Below, piece after piece: positions 16,505-25,358 of a DNA stretch of 51,482 bases. The translations under genes were made by a program, and so were the position numbers. Numbering within the stretch: position 1 is the first letter of the stretch; each line of letters begins with the position of its first letter. Below the pieces are notes generated by a model. The model saw nothing but the letters and a program-made list of their open reading frames with translations, was not told the DNA's origin and did not search any database. The stretch comes from Vreelandella rituensis (GTDB lineage Bacteria > Pseudomonadota > Gammaproteobacteria > Pseudomonadales > Halomonadaceae): assembly GCF_003336665.1 (NCBI RefSeq), contig NZ_QPIJ01000025.1, forward strand, positions 788-52,269, read 5' to 3'.

Positions 16505-18586
16505 TTGGAAGCTCTGCATAGCTTGCCTGCGTCTCAAACGGCGCTATTGGACATTTTACGCTTGCCACTGGCCATCGCCGATGCTGAGGCTCCGGATCAG
16601 CCATTGGTTTTTATCAATCAAGCGTTCGAGGCCTTGACCGGTTATTCGCGTGAAGAGGTATTGGGGAAAAACTGTCGTTTACTGCAGTCGAGCAACGTTT
16701 GCTCCACTGATGCGACCACCATGCGCGAAGCGATTCAGGAGGGTAGAGCGGTCACCTTGACACTGCTGAATTATCGCAAGGATGGAACGGCCTTTTGGAA
16801 CGAATTGACACTGACACCCTTTGTTGGTCATGACGGTCATGCTTATATAATTGCTGCGCAACGCGACGTTTCCCAGCACAAGCAGGCCCATCAGCACATG
16901 GAGCTAGCGCAGGCCGTCTTCGACAACTCCCATGACGGCATCATGGTGACCGACGCCTCCAAAGTCATCATTGATACCAATCCCGCCTTTACTCGCCTCA
17001 CCGGCTATAGCCGTGAGGAAATCATCGGGCATAAACCCAGCCTGCTTTCTTCGGGCAAGCATGACCAGCAGTTCTACCTGGATATGTTCGATGCCGTGGC
17101 CAAACATGGTTTTTGGAGCGGAGATATATGGAATACCCGTAAAGATGGCAGCCAGTTGATCGAGCACACCACGATCTCAGCCATCCACGATGAGCAAAGC
17201 GAGGTCATCAACTACATTGGTGTGTTCCGTGACATTACCAGCCGGCGGCTCAACCAGGCGCGCCTTGAGCGCATGGCCACCATGGATGCCCTCACTGGGC
17301 TATACAACCGCGAACATTTTTCCACCTTGCTGCGTGAACAATTACGTAACCAGCAATTCAGCTCTACCGGCATGGCGGTACTGTTCCTGGACATGGATGA
17401 CTTCAAGCCTATCAACGACACCCATGGACACGCCGTGGGCGATGAGGTGCTGGTCGAAATCGGTCATCGTCTTCGCCGGGCGATTCGCACGACGGATCTG
17501 GTCTCGCGCTTTGGCGGCGATGAGTTCGTTATCGCTCTGGCAGGCATCGGTAGCGTAGCCAAGGCACTTAAAGTGGCTGAAAAAATCCTCAAGCATATTA
17601 CCCAGCCGCTTGAACTGTCTTCCGGGATCTCTGCCACGCTTTCGGGCTCGATCGGCGTTGCCTTCACGACTGACTTGCGCATCAGCCCGGAAGGCATGAT
17701 CGACGCCGCCGACAAGGCCATGTACACCGCCAAATCGCAAGGCAAGAATCGCATCGACATCGCAAGCCACCTGGAGAACAACCAGGGTCAGGATGCCCAG
17801 ACTCGGATTGGCCGCGCATTAGCTGAAGACGAGCTGCGCCTGTACTACCAGCCTATCGTTGAGTTGCAAACCGACACCATCATTGGGTTTGAAGCCCTGT
17901 CACGCTGGCAGCATCCAGAGGAAGGCTTGCTCTCCCCCATGCATTTCATCGATGTCATCAGTCATTCACCCCTAAGCCTGCCCTTCGGCCAATGGCTGGT
18001 GCACAACGCTGCCAATACCTCGGCATTGCTGTGGCAGCATGGCTTCGACGTAATGATCGACATCAACGCTTCCCAGGACCAGATTGAATCCGGCTCCCTG
18101 AATAACGCCTTGCAGCAAGCGGCTCGCCAGCACGCACCGCAAGCGCTCAAACTTTCCATTGAAATACTGGAATCCACAGAATTTCACGAACTGGATATCG
18201 CCTGTAGCCTGTTACAGGAGGCCCGTGACCTGGGCGTTCAGGTGGCACTCGATGATTTCGGGGCGGGAATTTCATCGCTGACTTACGCCAGTCTGTTACC
18301 CCTGGACACGCTGAAAATCGACCGTAGTGCCATTCAGCACATCGATCATCGTGATAGCCAACGTTTGTTGGTGAGTGGCATCATTCAGATGGCTCACGCC
18401 ATGAACCTGCGCGTGGTTGCCGAAGGGGTCGAAACCCAGGAGCAATACGAAATATTACGAGAAATGGGCTGCGATCAAGCGCAAGGATTCTGGATCGGCA
18501 AACCCATGCCGCTCGACAACTTAGTGGAACGCTACATCACCCGGCCGCAACCGGGCGATTTCGCTCTAAGCCCTCTAAAAGACTGA
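16505..18586 (+). CDS. LOV-PAS-GGDEF-EAL protein: putative blue-light-sensing cyclic-di-GMP enzyme
   Basis: A 693-residue cytoplasmic signalling protein. Residues 12-125 form a LOV domain: FINQAFEALTGYSREEVLG, then GKNCRLLQ with the adduct-forming cysteine C57, then NYRKDGTAFWNEL (N89, N99) and AAQRDVS (Q119), the flavin-contacting positions of LOV photoreceptors. Residues 130-247 are a second PAS domain. GGDEF spans about 255-420, with intact GGDEF (337-341) and an inhibitory RxxD site (R328-D331) five residues before it. EAL spans about 435-680, with EALSRW at 463, DDFGAG and LKIDRS. Both catalytic domains look intact. Translation starts at a TTG with GAGG six bases upstream; no in-frame ATG is near. 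Confidence 0.9.
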   Translation: MEALHSLPASQTALLDILRLPLAIADAEAPDQPLVFINQAFEALTGYSREEVLGKNCRLLQSSNVCSTDATTMREAIQEGRAVTLTLLNYRKDGTAFWNELTLTPFVGHDGHAYIIAAQRDVSQHKQAHQHMELAQAVFDNSHDGIMVTDASKVIIDTNPAFTRLTGYSREEIIGHKPSLLSSGKHDQQFYLDMFDAVAKHGFWSGDIWNTRKDGSQLIEHTTISAIHDEQSEVINYIGVFRDITSRRLNQARLERMATMDALTGLYNREHFSTLLREQLRNQQFSSTGMAVLFLDMDDFKPINDTHGHAVGDEVLVEIGHRLRRAIRTTDLVSRFGGDEFVIALAGIGSVAKALKVAEKILKHITQPLELSSGISATLSGSIGVAFTTDLRISPEGMIDAADKAMYTAKSQGKNRIDIASHLENNQGQDAQTRIGRALAEDELRLYYQPIVELQTDTIIGFEALSRWQHPEEGLLSPMHFIDVISHSPLSLPFGQWLVHNAANTSALLWQHGFDVMIDINASQDQIESGSLNNALQQAARQHAPQALKLSIEILESTEFHELDIACSLLQEARDLGVQVALDDFGAGISSLTYASLLPLDTLKIDRSAIQHIDHRDSQRLLVSGIIQMAHAMNLRVVAEGVETQEQYEILREMGCDQAQGFWIGKPMPLDNLVERYITRPQPGDFALSPLKD

Positions 18587-18600
18587 GTATGACTGTTATA

Positions 18601-19845
18601 TTAGCGGAAGCGATCAGCACGGAAAGGGGCCATATCGATGGGTGGCGCATCCCCTTCCATCATGTCCGCCAATAGACGTCCGGTTGCCGGCCCCAAGGTA
18701 AACCCCTGATGCCCATGGCCGAACGCCAGCCATAACCCCTTGTGACGAGGCGCCGGGCCAATCACCGGTTTCATATCCGGCAGGCAAGGACGAGCGCCCT
18801 TCCAGGCGGTTTGGTCGCATCGCTCCCCCAGCGGGAAAAGCTTACGCGCCATGGCTTCGGCCGCTTTGAGCTGGCTTTCGTGGGCAGGGGCTTCAAGCCG
18901 ATCAAGTTCCGCCCCGGTGGTCAACCGCACACCGGCACGCATGGGAGCCAGCAAGTAACCGACCTCAGCATCCATCACCCAGTGATGCAGTTTCGCTTTT
19001 GGGGCAAGCCCGTAATGCATGTGGTAACCGCGTTTGACGAAGGTAGGAAAGTCATAGCCAAGCCCCTTCAGCCAACTTCCCGCCCATGGCCCCAGAGCGA
19101 CCACCACGTTATCGACCTCCAGATCACCTTCGCTGGTATGGACCACCCAGCCATTCTCCTGCTGTGCTACGTCCTGGATATCCGCCTGCAAGACTTTGCC
19201 GCCGGCCTTCTGAAACGCCTGGGCATAAGCTTCCACCAGGGCGCCTGGGTCCGCCACCGTCCAAGGATCAATCCAATGAATGGCACCAATGATATCTTCA
19301 CTGAGGTCGGGCTCCTTGACTGCCAGAGCCAGGCCATCCAACAACTCGAACTGAACACCGTAACGCTCACGCGCCTCTTCGGCTTCCTTCAAGCGCGTGT
19401 TCAATTTGCTCTGGGTTCGATACAGCTCCAGCCAGCCATCCTTGCGCACCAGGGCCTCGGCGCCAGCCGCCTCGATCATGGGTGCATGTTCTTGCAATGA
19501 AAGCTGAATCAGAGAGGCATATTCCGGTACGATTTTCTTGTAGATAGCCGGCGCCGAATTCAGCCAATAGCGTAGCAATGGAGAAGCCGCTTGAAACATG
19601 CCACCAGGGCGGTAGCGAATATCTACCCGACGATTGGGGACTACCTTCAGCAAGGTTTTCAGGTCTCGCGGGAAGGGGTACGGTCGTACCGCTTCTCGCT
19701 GGATAATGCCCGCATTGCCAAAGGAGGTTTCCCGCCCTGGTTGAAGCCGGTCCACCAGCGTTACATCATGTCCCCGCTGAACAAGGTGCCAAGCAATGCT
19801 GACGCCTACCATGCCCGCTCCTAACACCACTGTTTGCCGCGACAT
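18601..19845 (-). CDS. DadA-like FAD-dependent D-amino acid dehydrogenase
   Basis: A 414-residue member of the DadA/glycine oxidase flavoenzyme family, which oxidises D-amino acids or related amines and passes electrons to the respiratory chain. The FAD-binding motif is VVLGAGMVGVSIAWHL at residues 6-21, followed by DRLQPGRETSFGNAG, a characteristic DadA segment. The C-terminus has the second FAD contact GLWLAFGHGHQGFTLGPATG. It converges on the LOV gene with 14 bases between stops. The ATG at 19845 faces the CBS-GGDEF-EAL gene. The exact substrate is not readable from sequence; no alanine racemase partner is adjacent. Confidence 0.85.
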   Translation of the reverse strand: MSRQTVVLGAGMVGVSIAWHLVQRGHDVTLVDRLQPGRETSFGNAGIIQREAVRPYPFPRDLKTLLKVVPNRRVDIRYRPGGMFQAASPLLRYWLNSAPAIYKKIVPEYASLIQLSLQEHAPMIEAAGAEALVRKDGWLELYRTQSKLNTRLKEAEEARERYGVQFELLDGLALAVKEPDLSEDIIGAIHWIDPWTVADPGALVEAYAQAFQKAGGKVLQADIQDVAQQENGWVVHTSEGDLEVDNVVVALGPWAGSWLKGLGYDFPTFVKRGYHMHYGLAPKAKLHHWVMDAEVGYLLAPMRAGVRLTTGAELDRLEAPAHESQLKAAEAMARKLFPLGERCDQTAWKGARPCLPDMKPVIGPAPRHKGLWLAFGHGHQGFTLGPATGRLLADMMEGDAPPIDMAPFRADRFR

Positions 19846-20193
19846 TACTGTCTTCCTTCTGGTTAATTTCTTATACGGCCAACACTACAAAATGCTGCCC
19901 ACTCAACATATTAAAAAATAACACCAATCCAGCTTGCCTTTATATAGCCTAAAAAACTTTTATCGATACTTTAAGCAGTGTTTTATACTGCAAAATAAAA
20001 GCCATTTGCCAACAACCCTGCCCTAGACTTGGTGGTGACCACATGCATTTTTACCGACACACCTTAACCTTACCAATTACTGAAATAACTTTTCGTCACA
20101 ACACTCATCTCAACATTACGCTAAGCTGGGCCTTTATGGTTTGATTCACGGCCATCATTTCTCCGGCCTCGGGACAGGTTGTCTAACGCTATC
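19846..20193. other. 348-base AT-rich divergent intergenic region
   Basis: This gap separates the DadA-like gene and the CBS-GGDEF-EAL gene, which point away from each other. It is visibly richer in A and T than its neighbours, especially 19900-19990, as expected for two divergent promoters. I see no ORF, strong hairpin or recognisable riboswitch in it. Confidence 0.5.
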
Positions 20194-22734
20194 ATGAGCC
20201 AAAAACTCCCCATTTCGCGTGTCATGCAGACAGGTATTTTACACTGTGCTCCCGAGACGCCACTTTGTGAAGCCGCTAAACGCATGGCCGAGCGTCATTG
20301 CAGCTCCATTCTGGTTATGGAAGATGAACGCGCGCTGGGCATATGGACGGAACATGATGCTTTAGATGTCGATTTCAGTAATGTCGACGCCATGCGAATG
20401 CCTATTTCTCAGCTCATGAGCCAGCCCGTTTTCAGCATCGAGGAAAACGTACCGCTGGGTGAGGCAGCCATTCGTTTACGCGCTGAAGGACACCGACATT
20501 TATTGGTAATGAACCGTGAAGGCAAGGCCGTGGGCATTCTCTCCCAGACCGACATTGCTCTGAACCAAGGGCTCGAGCCCTATCTGCGTTTACGAGAGGT
20601 TCAGAGCGCGATGCAATCCTCGCCGTTGGTATTGCCCGGTGATCTCTTGCTCGCGGATGCCGCCCGGCATATGCGCCAACAGCATCACGAAGCCGTTATC
20701 GTGAAGTGCGATACGGGTATTCTGGGTATTATCACCGAGCGTGATCTGGTGCGTTTCATTGCCCGCCATCCCGGTAATACCCGGCTGGCTGAACTAGCCA
20801 GCCGGCCGCTTCGGAGTATCGAGGCAAGTGATACATTGATCCACGCCCGAGATCTTTTGATTGATAACCGTATTCGTCACTTGGCGGTATTGGATGACGA
20901 TGGGGAAATTGCCGGCCTTCTCGGCTTCAAGGACATGCTCGCTGGTGCCGAGCAGCTTTATCTAAAGGATCTGAGGACCGCCCTTGAACAACGCGATGCC
21001 GCCCTGACGCAGTCACGCCAGCATTTGCAGCTTGCCGAGCGCGTCATCGAATCTTCACTGGAAGGCATCATCATCACCGATGACCAGACACGTATCGAAT
21101 TCGTTAACCCAGCCTTTACTCATCTGACCGGCTATACACTCGAGGATGTCGCTGGCCGCACTCCCAACGTCCTTGCGTCAGGTCGCCAGGATGGGGCGTT
21201 TTACCAGGCGATGTGGGACGCCCTGCAACAGCATGGTTACTGGCGTGGCGAGGTATGGAATCGGCGCAAGTCAGGTGAGCTCTACCTCGAACTACTGACC
21301 ATTACCGCCATTAAGGACGAGAATGACGTTACTCAACATTATGCCGGGCTTTTCACCGACATCACGCATATGCGCGAGAATGAGGAACAGATTCGCCACC
21401 TGGCGTACTACGACCCCTTGACCCACCTGCCCAACCGACGCCTGTTTGAAGACCGAATAACGCTGGCGATTCGTCATGCCCATCGCTCTTCGGATCTGCT
21501 TGCCGTGGTATTCGTCGATCTGGATCATTTCAAGCAAGTCAACGACACCCTAGGCCACGCCATCGGTGATGAGCTCTTGCTGCAAGTCTCTGAGCGCATG
21601 CAGGATAAACTGCGCGAGGACGATACCTTGGCACGCATGGGAGGCGATGAATTCATTGCCTTGTTACCCGGGATTAGCGAATTCGAGGAAGTGACCTTGG
21701 TGGCCCAGCGTCTGATCGACACCGTCAGCGCTCCGTTCTGTATCGAAGGCCATGAGTTTCGTATCGGCTGTAGTCTCGGCATCAGCTTTTATCCGGACGA
21801 CGGTGAGAAACCCGAAACCTTGATTCAATGCGCCGATGCAGCCATGTACCGAGCGAAACAGGAAGGCCGTAACGCCTATCGGTTATATCGTTGCGATATT
21901 GATGTTCAGGCGCGTGATCATCTCACCATGGAAACCGACCTGCGCAACACGGTCGAGCACGGTGATGGGCTGGAAATGGCCTATCAACCCCTGGTCAGCC
22001 GTCAAACTGGTGCGCTGGTTTCGGCGGAAGCCTTGCTGCGCTGGCATCATCCGACGCGCGGCCTGATATCGCCCGATGAATTCATACCTGTGGCGGAGCG
22101 TTCCGGCTTAATCATTCCATTGGGAGAACGGGTGCTGGAAATGGTGCTGGGGCAAATACGCACCTGGCAAGATCAGGGTATACAGCCGGTGCCTGTGGCG
22201 ATAAATCTCTCCGCTCGTCAATTCTGGCAGGAAGGTTTTATCGACACCGTTATCGCCAAGCTGTCTCATTACAAAGTTGCACCATCCGCGATAAGCTTTG
22301 AGCTAACCGAAAGCACGCTGCTCAACAAACAGGCTCAGGGTATCGAAATATTGCAGCGTCTGCGCCAGCTGGGTTGTCGCATTGCAATTGATGATTTCGG
22401 TACCGGCTATTCGTCGCTAAGCTACCTTCAGGAGCTTCCCATCGACACCCTGAAGATCGATCGTAGCTTCACTCGAACTCTAGGGGGCGAAAAACGTGGT
22501 AATGGCGCCATCGTAGCCGCCGTATCGGGGCTGGCACGTGAGCTGGATCTATGCCTGGTAGCGGAAGGTGTCGAGACGCAAGAGCAATGGGATATCCTGG
22601 GTACCTACCAGGTGGAGATGATCCAGGGCTTCTTGACGGGGCACCCCATGAATAGCGATGACTTCACGCAAAGACTCATGGCGCGCCCTTCTAAGGTGCT
22701 TCCTTATCAAAAAGCGCGTAATACCTCTTCCTGA
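20194..22734 (+). CDS. Four-CBS-PAS-GGDEF-EAL cyclic-di-GMP enzyme
   Basis: An 846-residue protein with two CBS pairs at about residues 5-250, which in other proteins bind adenine nucleotides. A helix (QRDAALTQSRQHLQLAERV) leads to a PAS domain (about 285-395), then GGDEF (about 400-565) and EAL (about 580-835). The GGDEF motif is ARMGGDEFIALLPG with an RxxD site (REDD) five residues before it. The EAL domain has AEALLRW, INLSARQ, ELTES, DDFGTGYSSL, LKIDRS and EGVET, all the usual catalytic residues. The start is uncertain: the ATG at 20194 is used here, but a TTG at 20179 is in frame and neither has a clear ribosome site. Its stop abuts the tnpB element. Confidence 0.88.
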   Translation: MSQKLPISRVMQTGILHCAPETPLCEAAKRMAERHCSSILVMEDERALGIWTEHDALDVDFSNVDAMRMPISQLMSQPVFSIEENVPLGEAAIRLRAEGHRHLLVMNREGKAVGILSQTDIALNQGLEPYLRLREVQSAMQSSPLVLPGDLLLADAARHMRQQHHEAVIVKCDTGILGIITERDLVRFIARHPGNTRLAELASRPLRSIEASDTLIHARDLLIDNRIRHLAVLDDDGEIAGLLGFKDMLAGAEQLYLKDLRTALEQRDAALTQSRQHLQLAERVIESSLEGIIITDDQTRIEFVNPAFTHLTGYTLEDVAGRTPNVLASGRQDGAFYQAMWDALQQHGYWRGEVWNRRKSGELYLELLTITAIKDENDVTQHYAGLFTDITHMRENEEQIRHLAYYDPLTHLPNRRLFEDRITLAIRHAHRSSDLLAVVFVDLDHFKQVNDTLGHAIGDELLLQVSERMQDKLREDDTLARMGGDEFIALLPGISEFEEVTLVAQRLIDTVSAPFCIEGHEFRIGCSLGISFYPDDGEKPETLIQCADAAMYRAKQEGRNAYRLYRCDIDVQARDHLTMETDLRNTVEHGDGLEMAYQPLVSRQTGALVSAEALLRWHHPTRGLISPDEFIPVAERSGLIIPLGERVLEMVLGQIRTWQDQGIQPVPVAINLSARQFWQEGFIDTVIAKLSHYKVAPSAISFELTESTLLNKQAQGIEILQRLRQLGCRIAIDDFGTGYSSLSYLQELPIDTLKIDRSFTRTLGGEKRGNGAIVAAVSGLARELDLCLVAEGVETQEQWDILGTYQVEMIQGFLTGHPMNSDDFTQRLMARPSKVLPYQKARNTSS

Positions 22735-22837
22735 GTCGCGTAGCGCGAAGGGAGGGGATACAAGCGCGGCACCCGCCAGGGTGCCTTGTTGGCACTGGCC
22801 CTTGAAAACTTACAAGACACGGGCTACGCTGTAACCC

Positions 22838-23950
22838 ATGCCAACCGAACGCGCCTACAAGTACCGATTCTATCCCACGCCCGAGCAGGAAATCCTGCTG
22901 GCGCGGACGTTTGGGTGCGTGCGGTTTGTCTGGAACGCGGTGCTGCGACATCGCACCGATGCGTTTTACGAGCGCAAAGAGAAAATCGGCTACAACGACG
23001 CCAGCGCCTTCCTGACCCAACTGAAAAAACAACCTGACACCGCGTTCCTGGCCGAGGTCAGTTCGGTGCCCTTGCAGCAATGCCTGCGCCATCAACAATC
23101 GGCGTTCAAGCACTTCTTTGCCAAGCGCGCTCGGTACCCGCGATTCAAATCAAAGAAGCGGCGGCAGTCCGCCACCTTTGCCAGTTCGGCGTTTGTGTAT
23201 CGTAACGGCCAGGTCACGCTGGCCAAGTGCAAGGAACCCCTCAATATCCGCTGGAGCCGCGTGCTTCCGTCAGCCCCCAGCACCGTTACCGTGTCCCAAG
23301 ACCGCGCCGGTCGCTATTTCATTAGCTGCCTGTGCAAGGTCGAAACCCTATCGCTCGGCGTGGTGCCGAAGATGGTGGGGATTGATCTTGGCTTGAAAGA
23401 CCTATTTGTCACCAGTGACGGCAAACGGGTCAACAACCCCCGCCATACGGCGCGTCATGCACGTAAGCTGGCGCGGGCACAGCGCCAGCTATCACGGAAG
23501 CAAAAAGGCTCCAACAACCGCGCCAAGGCGCGGCATACGGTGGCTCGGCGCCACGCAAAAATCGCCGATGCCCGGCTTGACCACCTACACAAACTCACCC
23601 GGCAGATCGTCAACGAGAACCAAGTGATCTGTGCTGAAAGCCTCGCGGTGAAGAACATGGTCAAGAACCGGTCTCTGGCGAAAGCCATCAGCGATGTGGG
23701 CTGGGGGGAGCTGGTGCGCCAGCTCGACTACAAGGCCGCATGGGCGGGGCGCCAGTTCGTCCAGATCGACCGTTGGTACCCCAGCAGCAAGCGCTGCCAT
23801 GGCTGCGGGTTTGTCGTCGAATCCTTGTCGCTCCATGTTCGCATCTGGGACTGCCCCGGCTGCGGCACCCAAGGCATCGACCGCGATGTGAATGCCGCCC
23901 GTAACATTCTACAAGCCGGCACCGCGCTGTTAGCCGGTGCTAAGAGTTGA
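22838..23950 (+). CDS. tnpB: TnpB, RNA-guided RuvC nuclease of an IS605-type element
   Basis: A 370-residue TnpB, close to the usual length. TnpB proteins use an omega RNA made from the element's right end to cut DNA next to a short motif. The N-terminus YKYRFYPTPEQEILL is the family start. RuvC residues are D183 in GIDLGLKD, E267 in ICAESLAVKNM and D350 in DRDVNAARNI. The zinc ribbon has C320, C323, C339 and C342. All key residues are present, so the nuclease is probably active. The ATG at 22838 lacks a clear ribosome site. It lies between a c-di-GMP gene and a membrane-protein gene, both apparently intact. Confidence 0.92.
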   Translation: MPTERAYKYRFYPTPEQEILLARTFGCVRFVWNAVLRHRTDAFYERKEKIGYNDASAFLTQLKKQPDTAFLAEVSSVPLQQCLRHQQSAFKHFFAKRARYPRFKSKKRRQSATFASSAFVYRNGQVTLAKCKEPLNIRWSRVLPSAPSTVTVSQDRAGRYFISCLCKVETLSLGVVPKMVGIDLGLKDLFVTSDGKRVNNPRHTARHARKLARAQRQLSRKQKGSNNRAKARHTVARRHAKIADARLDHLHKLTRQIVNENQVICAESLAVKNMVKNRSLAKAISDVGWGELVRQLDYKAAWAGRQFVQIDRWYPSSKRCHGCGFVVESLSLHVRIWDCPGCGTQGIDRDVNAARNILQAGTALLAGAKS

Positions 23951-24115
23951 AGCAATACCGAGGGGCACTCGGAAATGTACGCCTGTGGAGTTTGTGTAAG
24001 ACCGGCAATGCCAAGGCATTGAGGCGACGGACAGCGAAGCAGGAACCAGGAAGGCGACGACCTGGGAATCCCCTTCCGCAAGCGCGTCAGCGCTGAAGGT
24101 GGGGGAGGATGTCAA
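23900..24115 (+). ncRNA. Predicted omega RNA (reRNA) of the tnpB element
   Basis: Inferred from family knowledge: omega RNAs overlap the 3' end of tnpB and run to the right end, where the following host sequence acts as the guide. Here the 3' end of tnpB is followed by about 165 noncoding bases rich in short hairpins, including AGCGC-GTCA-GCGCT just before the end. The guide would start after TCAA at 24116, inside the last codons of the neighbouring membrane-protein gene read in reverse. The 5' limit is a guess. Confidence 0.4.
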
Positions 24116-24495
24116 CCACTGGCTTCAGTCGTTTCACTTGACCACCACAGGCTCAGTACGTGAAGCAGAAGGCCCAGGGTGGCGCCGTGAGATACTAGGA
24201 CTTGCCAGCTAATCCAATCAGTAAAGAGCCAGTGCCACAGGCCCATCAGCAGCGAACCCACCACCAGCATGCCCACCAATCGCTTGAGCAAGCCGGGCAG
24301 GCGAGCCCGGGCGTCTTGCGGCAAGATTCGCCACTGCATGAACGTTGCCAGCGCCACCACGCCAAGAGCGATCAGGATAAGTGTCTGGCGGGATTCATGC
24401 CCCCCGGCCAGATAACGTGGCAAGGTGGCAAGCATTACCACACACAGGCCGAGTGCTACACTCAAGCGCTCAGCGGTGGGAGTCGGTCGCTGCAT
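24112..24495 (-). CDS. Uncharacterised small membrane protein
   Basis: I do not recognise this 127-residue protein. Four hydrophobic segments are seen at about residues 10-28, 36-54, 70-88 and 97-116, with a short acidic tail ending SETTEASG. It lies just downstream of the flavodoxin gene on the same strand (one base between them), so it is probably co-transcribed. Its stop codon TGA (24112-24114) falls inside the right-end TCAA of the tnpB element, so the insertion may have changed its last residues. Confidence 0.7.
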   Translation of the reverse strand: MQRPTPTAERLSVALGLCVVMLATLPRYLAGGHESRQTLILIALGVVALATFMQWRILPQDARARLPGLLKRLVGMLVVGSLLMGLWHWLFTDWISWQVLVSHGATLGLLLHVLSLWWSSETTEASG

Positions 24496-24496
24496 A

Positions 24497-24961
24497 TCAG
24501 GCTGCCTTCAACTGGTGGGATTCAATCCATTGCTCGATCCAAGGCACAGCTTCATCGTCGGCCATGAAAGTTTCCATCGCATCGATTTCCAATCGCTCCC
24601 CCAGCCGGGTGGCGCCATGGTCTTCCAATAATGCATCCAGCGTTCGCCCGGCACCACAGAAAGTTTCCCCATAAGAGCTATCACCTAACGCAATCAGGCC
24701 GTAGCGCAATTCAGGTAAGGCCGGGCTCTGTTCACGAAAAGCGCGCACAAAAGGTACGAAATTACCGGGAAAATCCCCACTACCGGTAGTTGAAACACAG
24801 AACAGCGCCAAGTCGGCACTGTTTTGCGTGAGGTCTTCAAGCTTGGGTTGCTCAAAAATAGTCACCTCATAGCCTTCCTGTTCAAACAGCGGCCTGACCT
24901 GTTCAGCCACATCCAATGCACCACCGTACATGGTACCCACAAAGATATTCAGCTTCGGCAT
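24497..24961 (-). CDS. Flavodoxin (MioC-like)
   Basis: A 154-residue flavodoxin-fold electron carrier. The FMN phosphate loop is IFVGTMYGGALDVAEQV at the N-terminus, followed by the FMN-binding segments STTGSGDFPGNFVPF and YGLIALGDSSYGETFCGAGR. This is the MioC/YqcA-like short-flavodoxin pattern. I chose the ATG at 24961 (MPKLNIF), with GGGGGT nine bases upstream, over a TTG seven codons earlier. It is divergent from the DUF2788 gene. The redox partner is not indicated by the neighbours. Confidence 0.87.
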   Translation of the reverse strand: MPKLNIFVGTMYGGALDVAEQVRPLFEQEGYEVTIFEQPKLEDLTQNSADLALFCVSTTGSGDFPGNFVPFVRAFREQSPALPELRYGLIALGDSSYGETFCGAGRTLDALLEDHGATRLGERLEIDAMETFMADDEAVPWIEQWIESHQLKAA

Positions 24962-25073
24962 TATAGGTTTACCCCCTGTCAAAGTGTCACAGCACGATTC
25001 TATTAGTCGACAAATACCCGATGATTTTGGTCAAATATTAACAGGTGAAGAAATACCTGCAATAGGAGTCCTC

Positions 25074-25280
25074 ATGCAGCAGACGTTCGAAGCCTGGGTC
25101 ACTCCAGTGATGATCGGCGGATTGATTGTATTCATGTGCTTTATCATCTGGGATCTAGCCAAACAGTCCAACGCGGGGCGTTTCGGCACCCTCATGCTGT
25201 TTATCGTTCTTGGCGCCGGTATGCTCGGCTATGTGTTCAAAGTCATTATTACCTGGTGGCTCGAAGGAGGCGCGATATAA
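25074..25280 (+). CDS. DUF2788 family membrane protein
   Basis: A 68-residue inner-membrane protein with two helices (about 10-30 and 42-62). The family pattern is visible: FEAWVTPVMIGGLIVFMCF, then IIWDLAKQSNAGRFGT and LGYVFKVII. From memory it matches the DUF2788 proteins of Pseudomonas and relatives. The ATG at 25074 has AGGAG six bases upstream. It is divergent from flavodoxin and convergent with ihfA. Function is unknown. Confidence 0.82.
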   Translation: MQQTFEAWVTPVMIGGLIVFMCFIIWDLAKQSNAGRFGTLMLFIVLGAGMLGYVFKVIITWWLEGGAI

Positions 25281-25309
25281 CGAGGAGACGTATCTATACC
25301 CACATATGA

Positions 25310-25339
25310 GAAGGTGCCGCCCTTACAAGCAGCACCTTC
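25310..25339 (+). terminator. Possible terminator after the DUF2788 gene
   Basis: GAAGGTGC (25310-25317) and GCACCTTC (25332-25339) form an eight-base stem with a 14-base loop. A T run (25351-25355) follows only after 11 more bases, so termination is plausible but not strong. Confidence 0.45.
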
Positions 25340-25358
25340 CCATGAACGGCTTTTTCAC

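Larger units (their letters stand above)
22735..24115 (+). mobile_element. IS200/IS605-family element carrying tnpB only (IS1341-like)
   Basis: About 1.38 kb holding one tnpB and no tnpA. The left end (about 22735-22772) has a CGCG-TAG-CGCG hairpin followed by GAAGGGAGGGGATACAA. The right end (24069-24115) has CCTTC...AGCGC-GTCA-GCGCT-GAAGG followed by GGGGGAGGATGTCAA. The two ends share a run of the form GCGT-AGCGC-GAAGG-GGGG-GGAT-CAA, as IS605 subterminal hairpins do. TCAA at 24112-24115 resembles an IS605-type right cleavage site. The outer limits are approximate. Without tnpA it would depend on a transposase encoded elsewhere. Confidence 0.7.
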
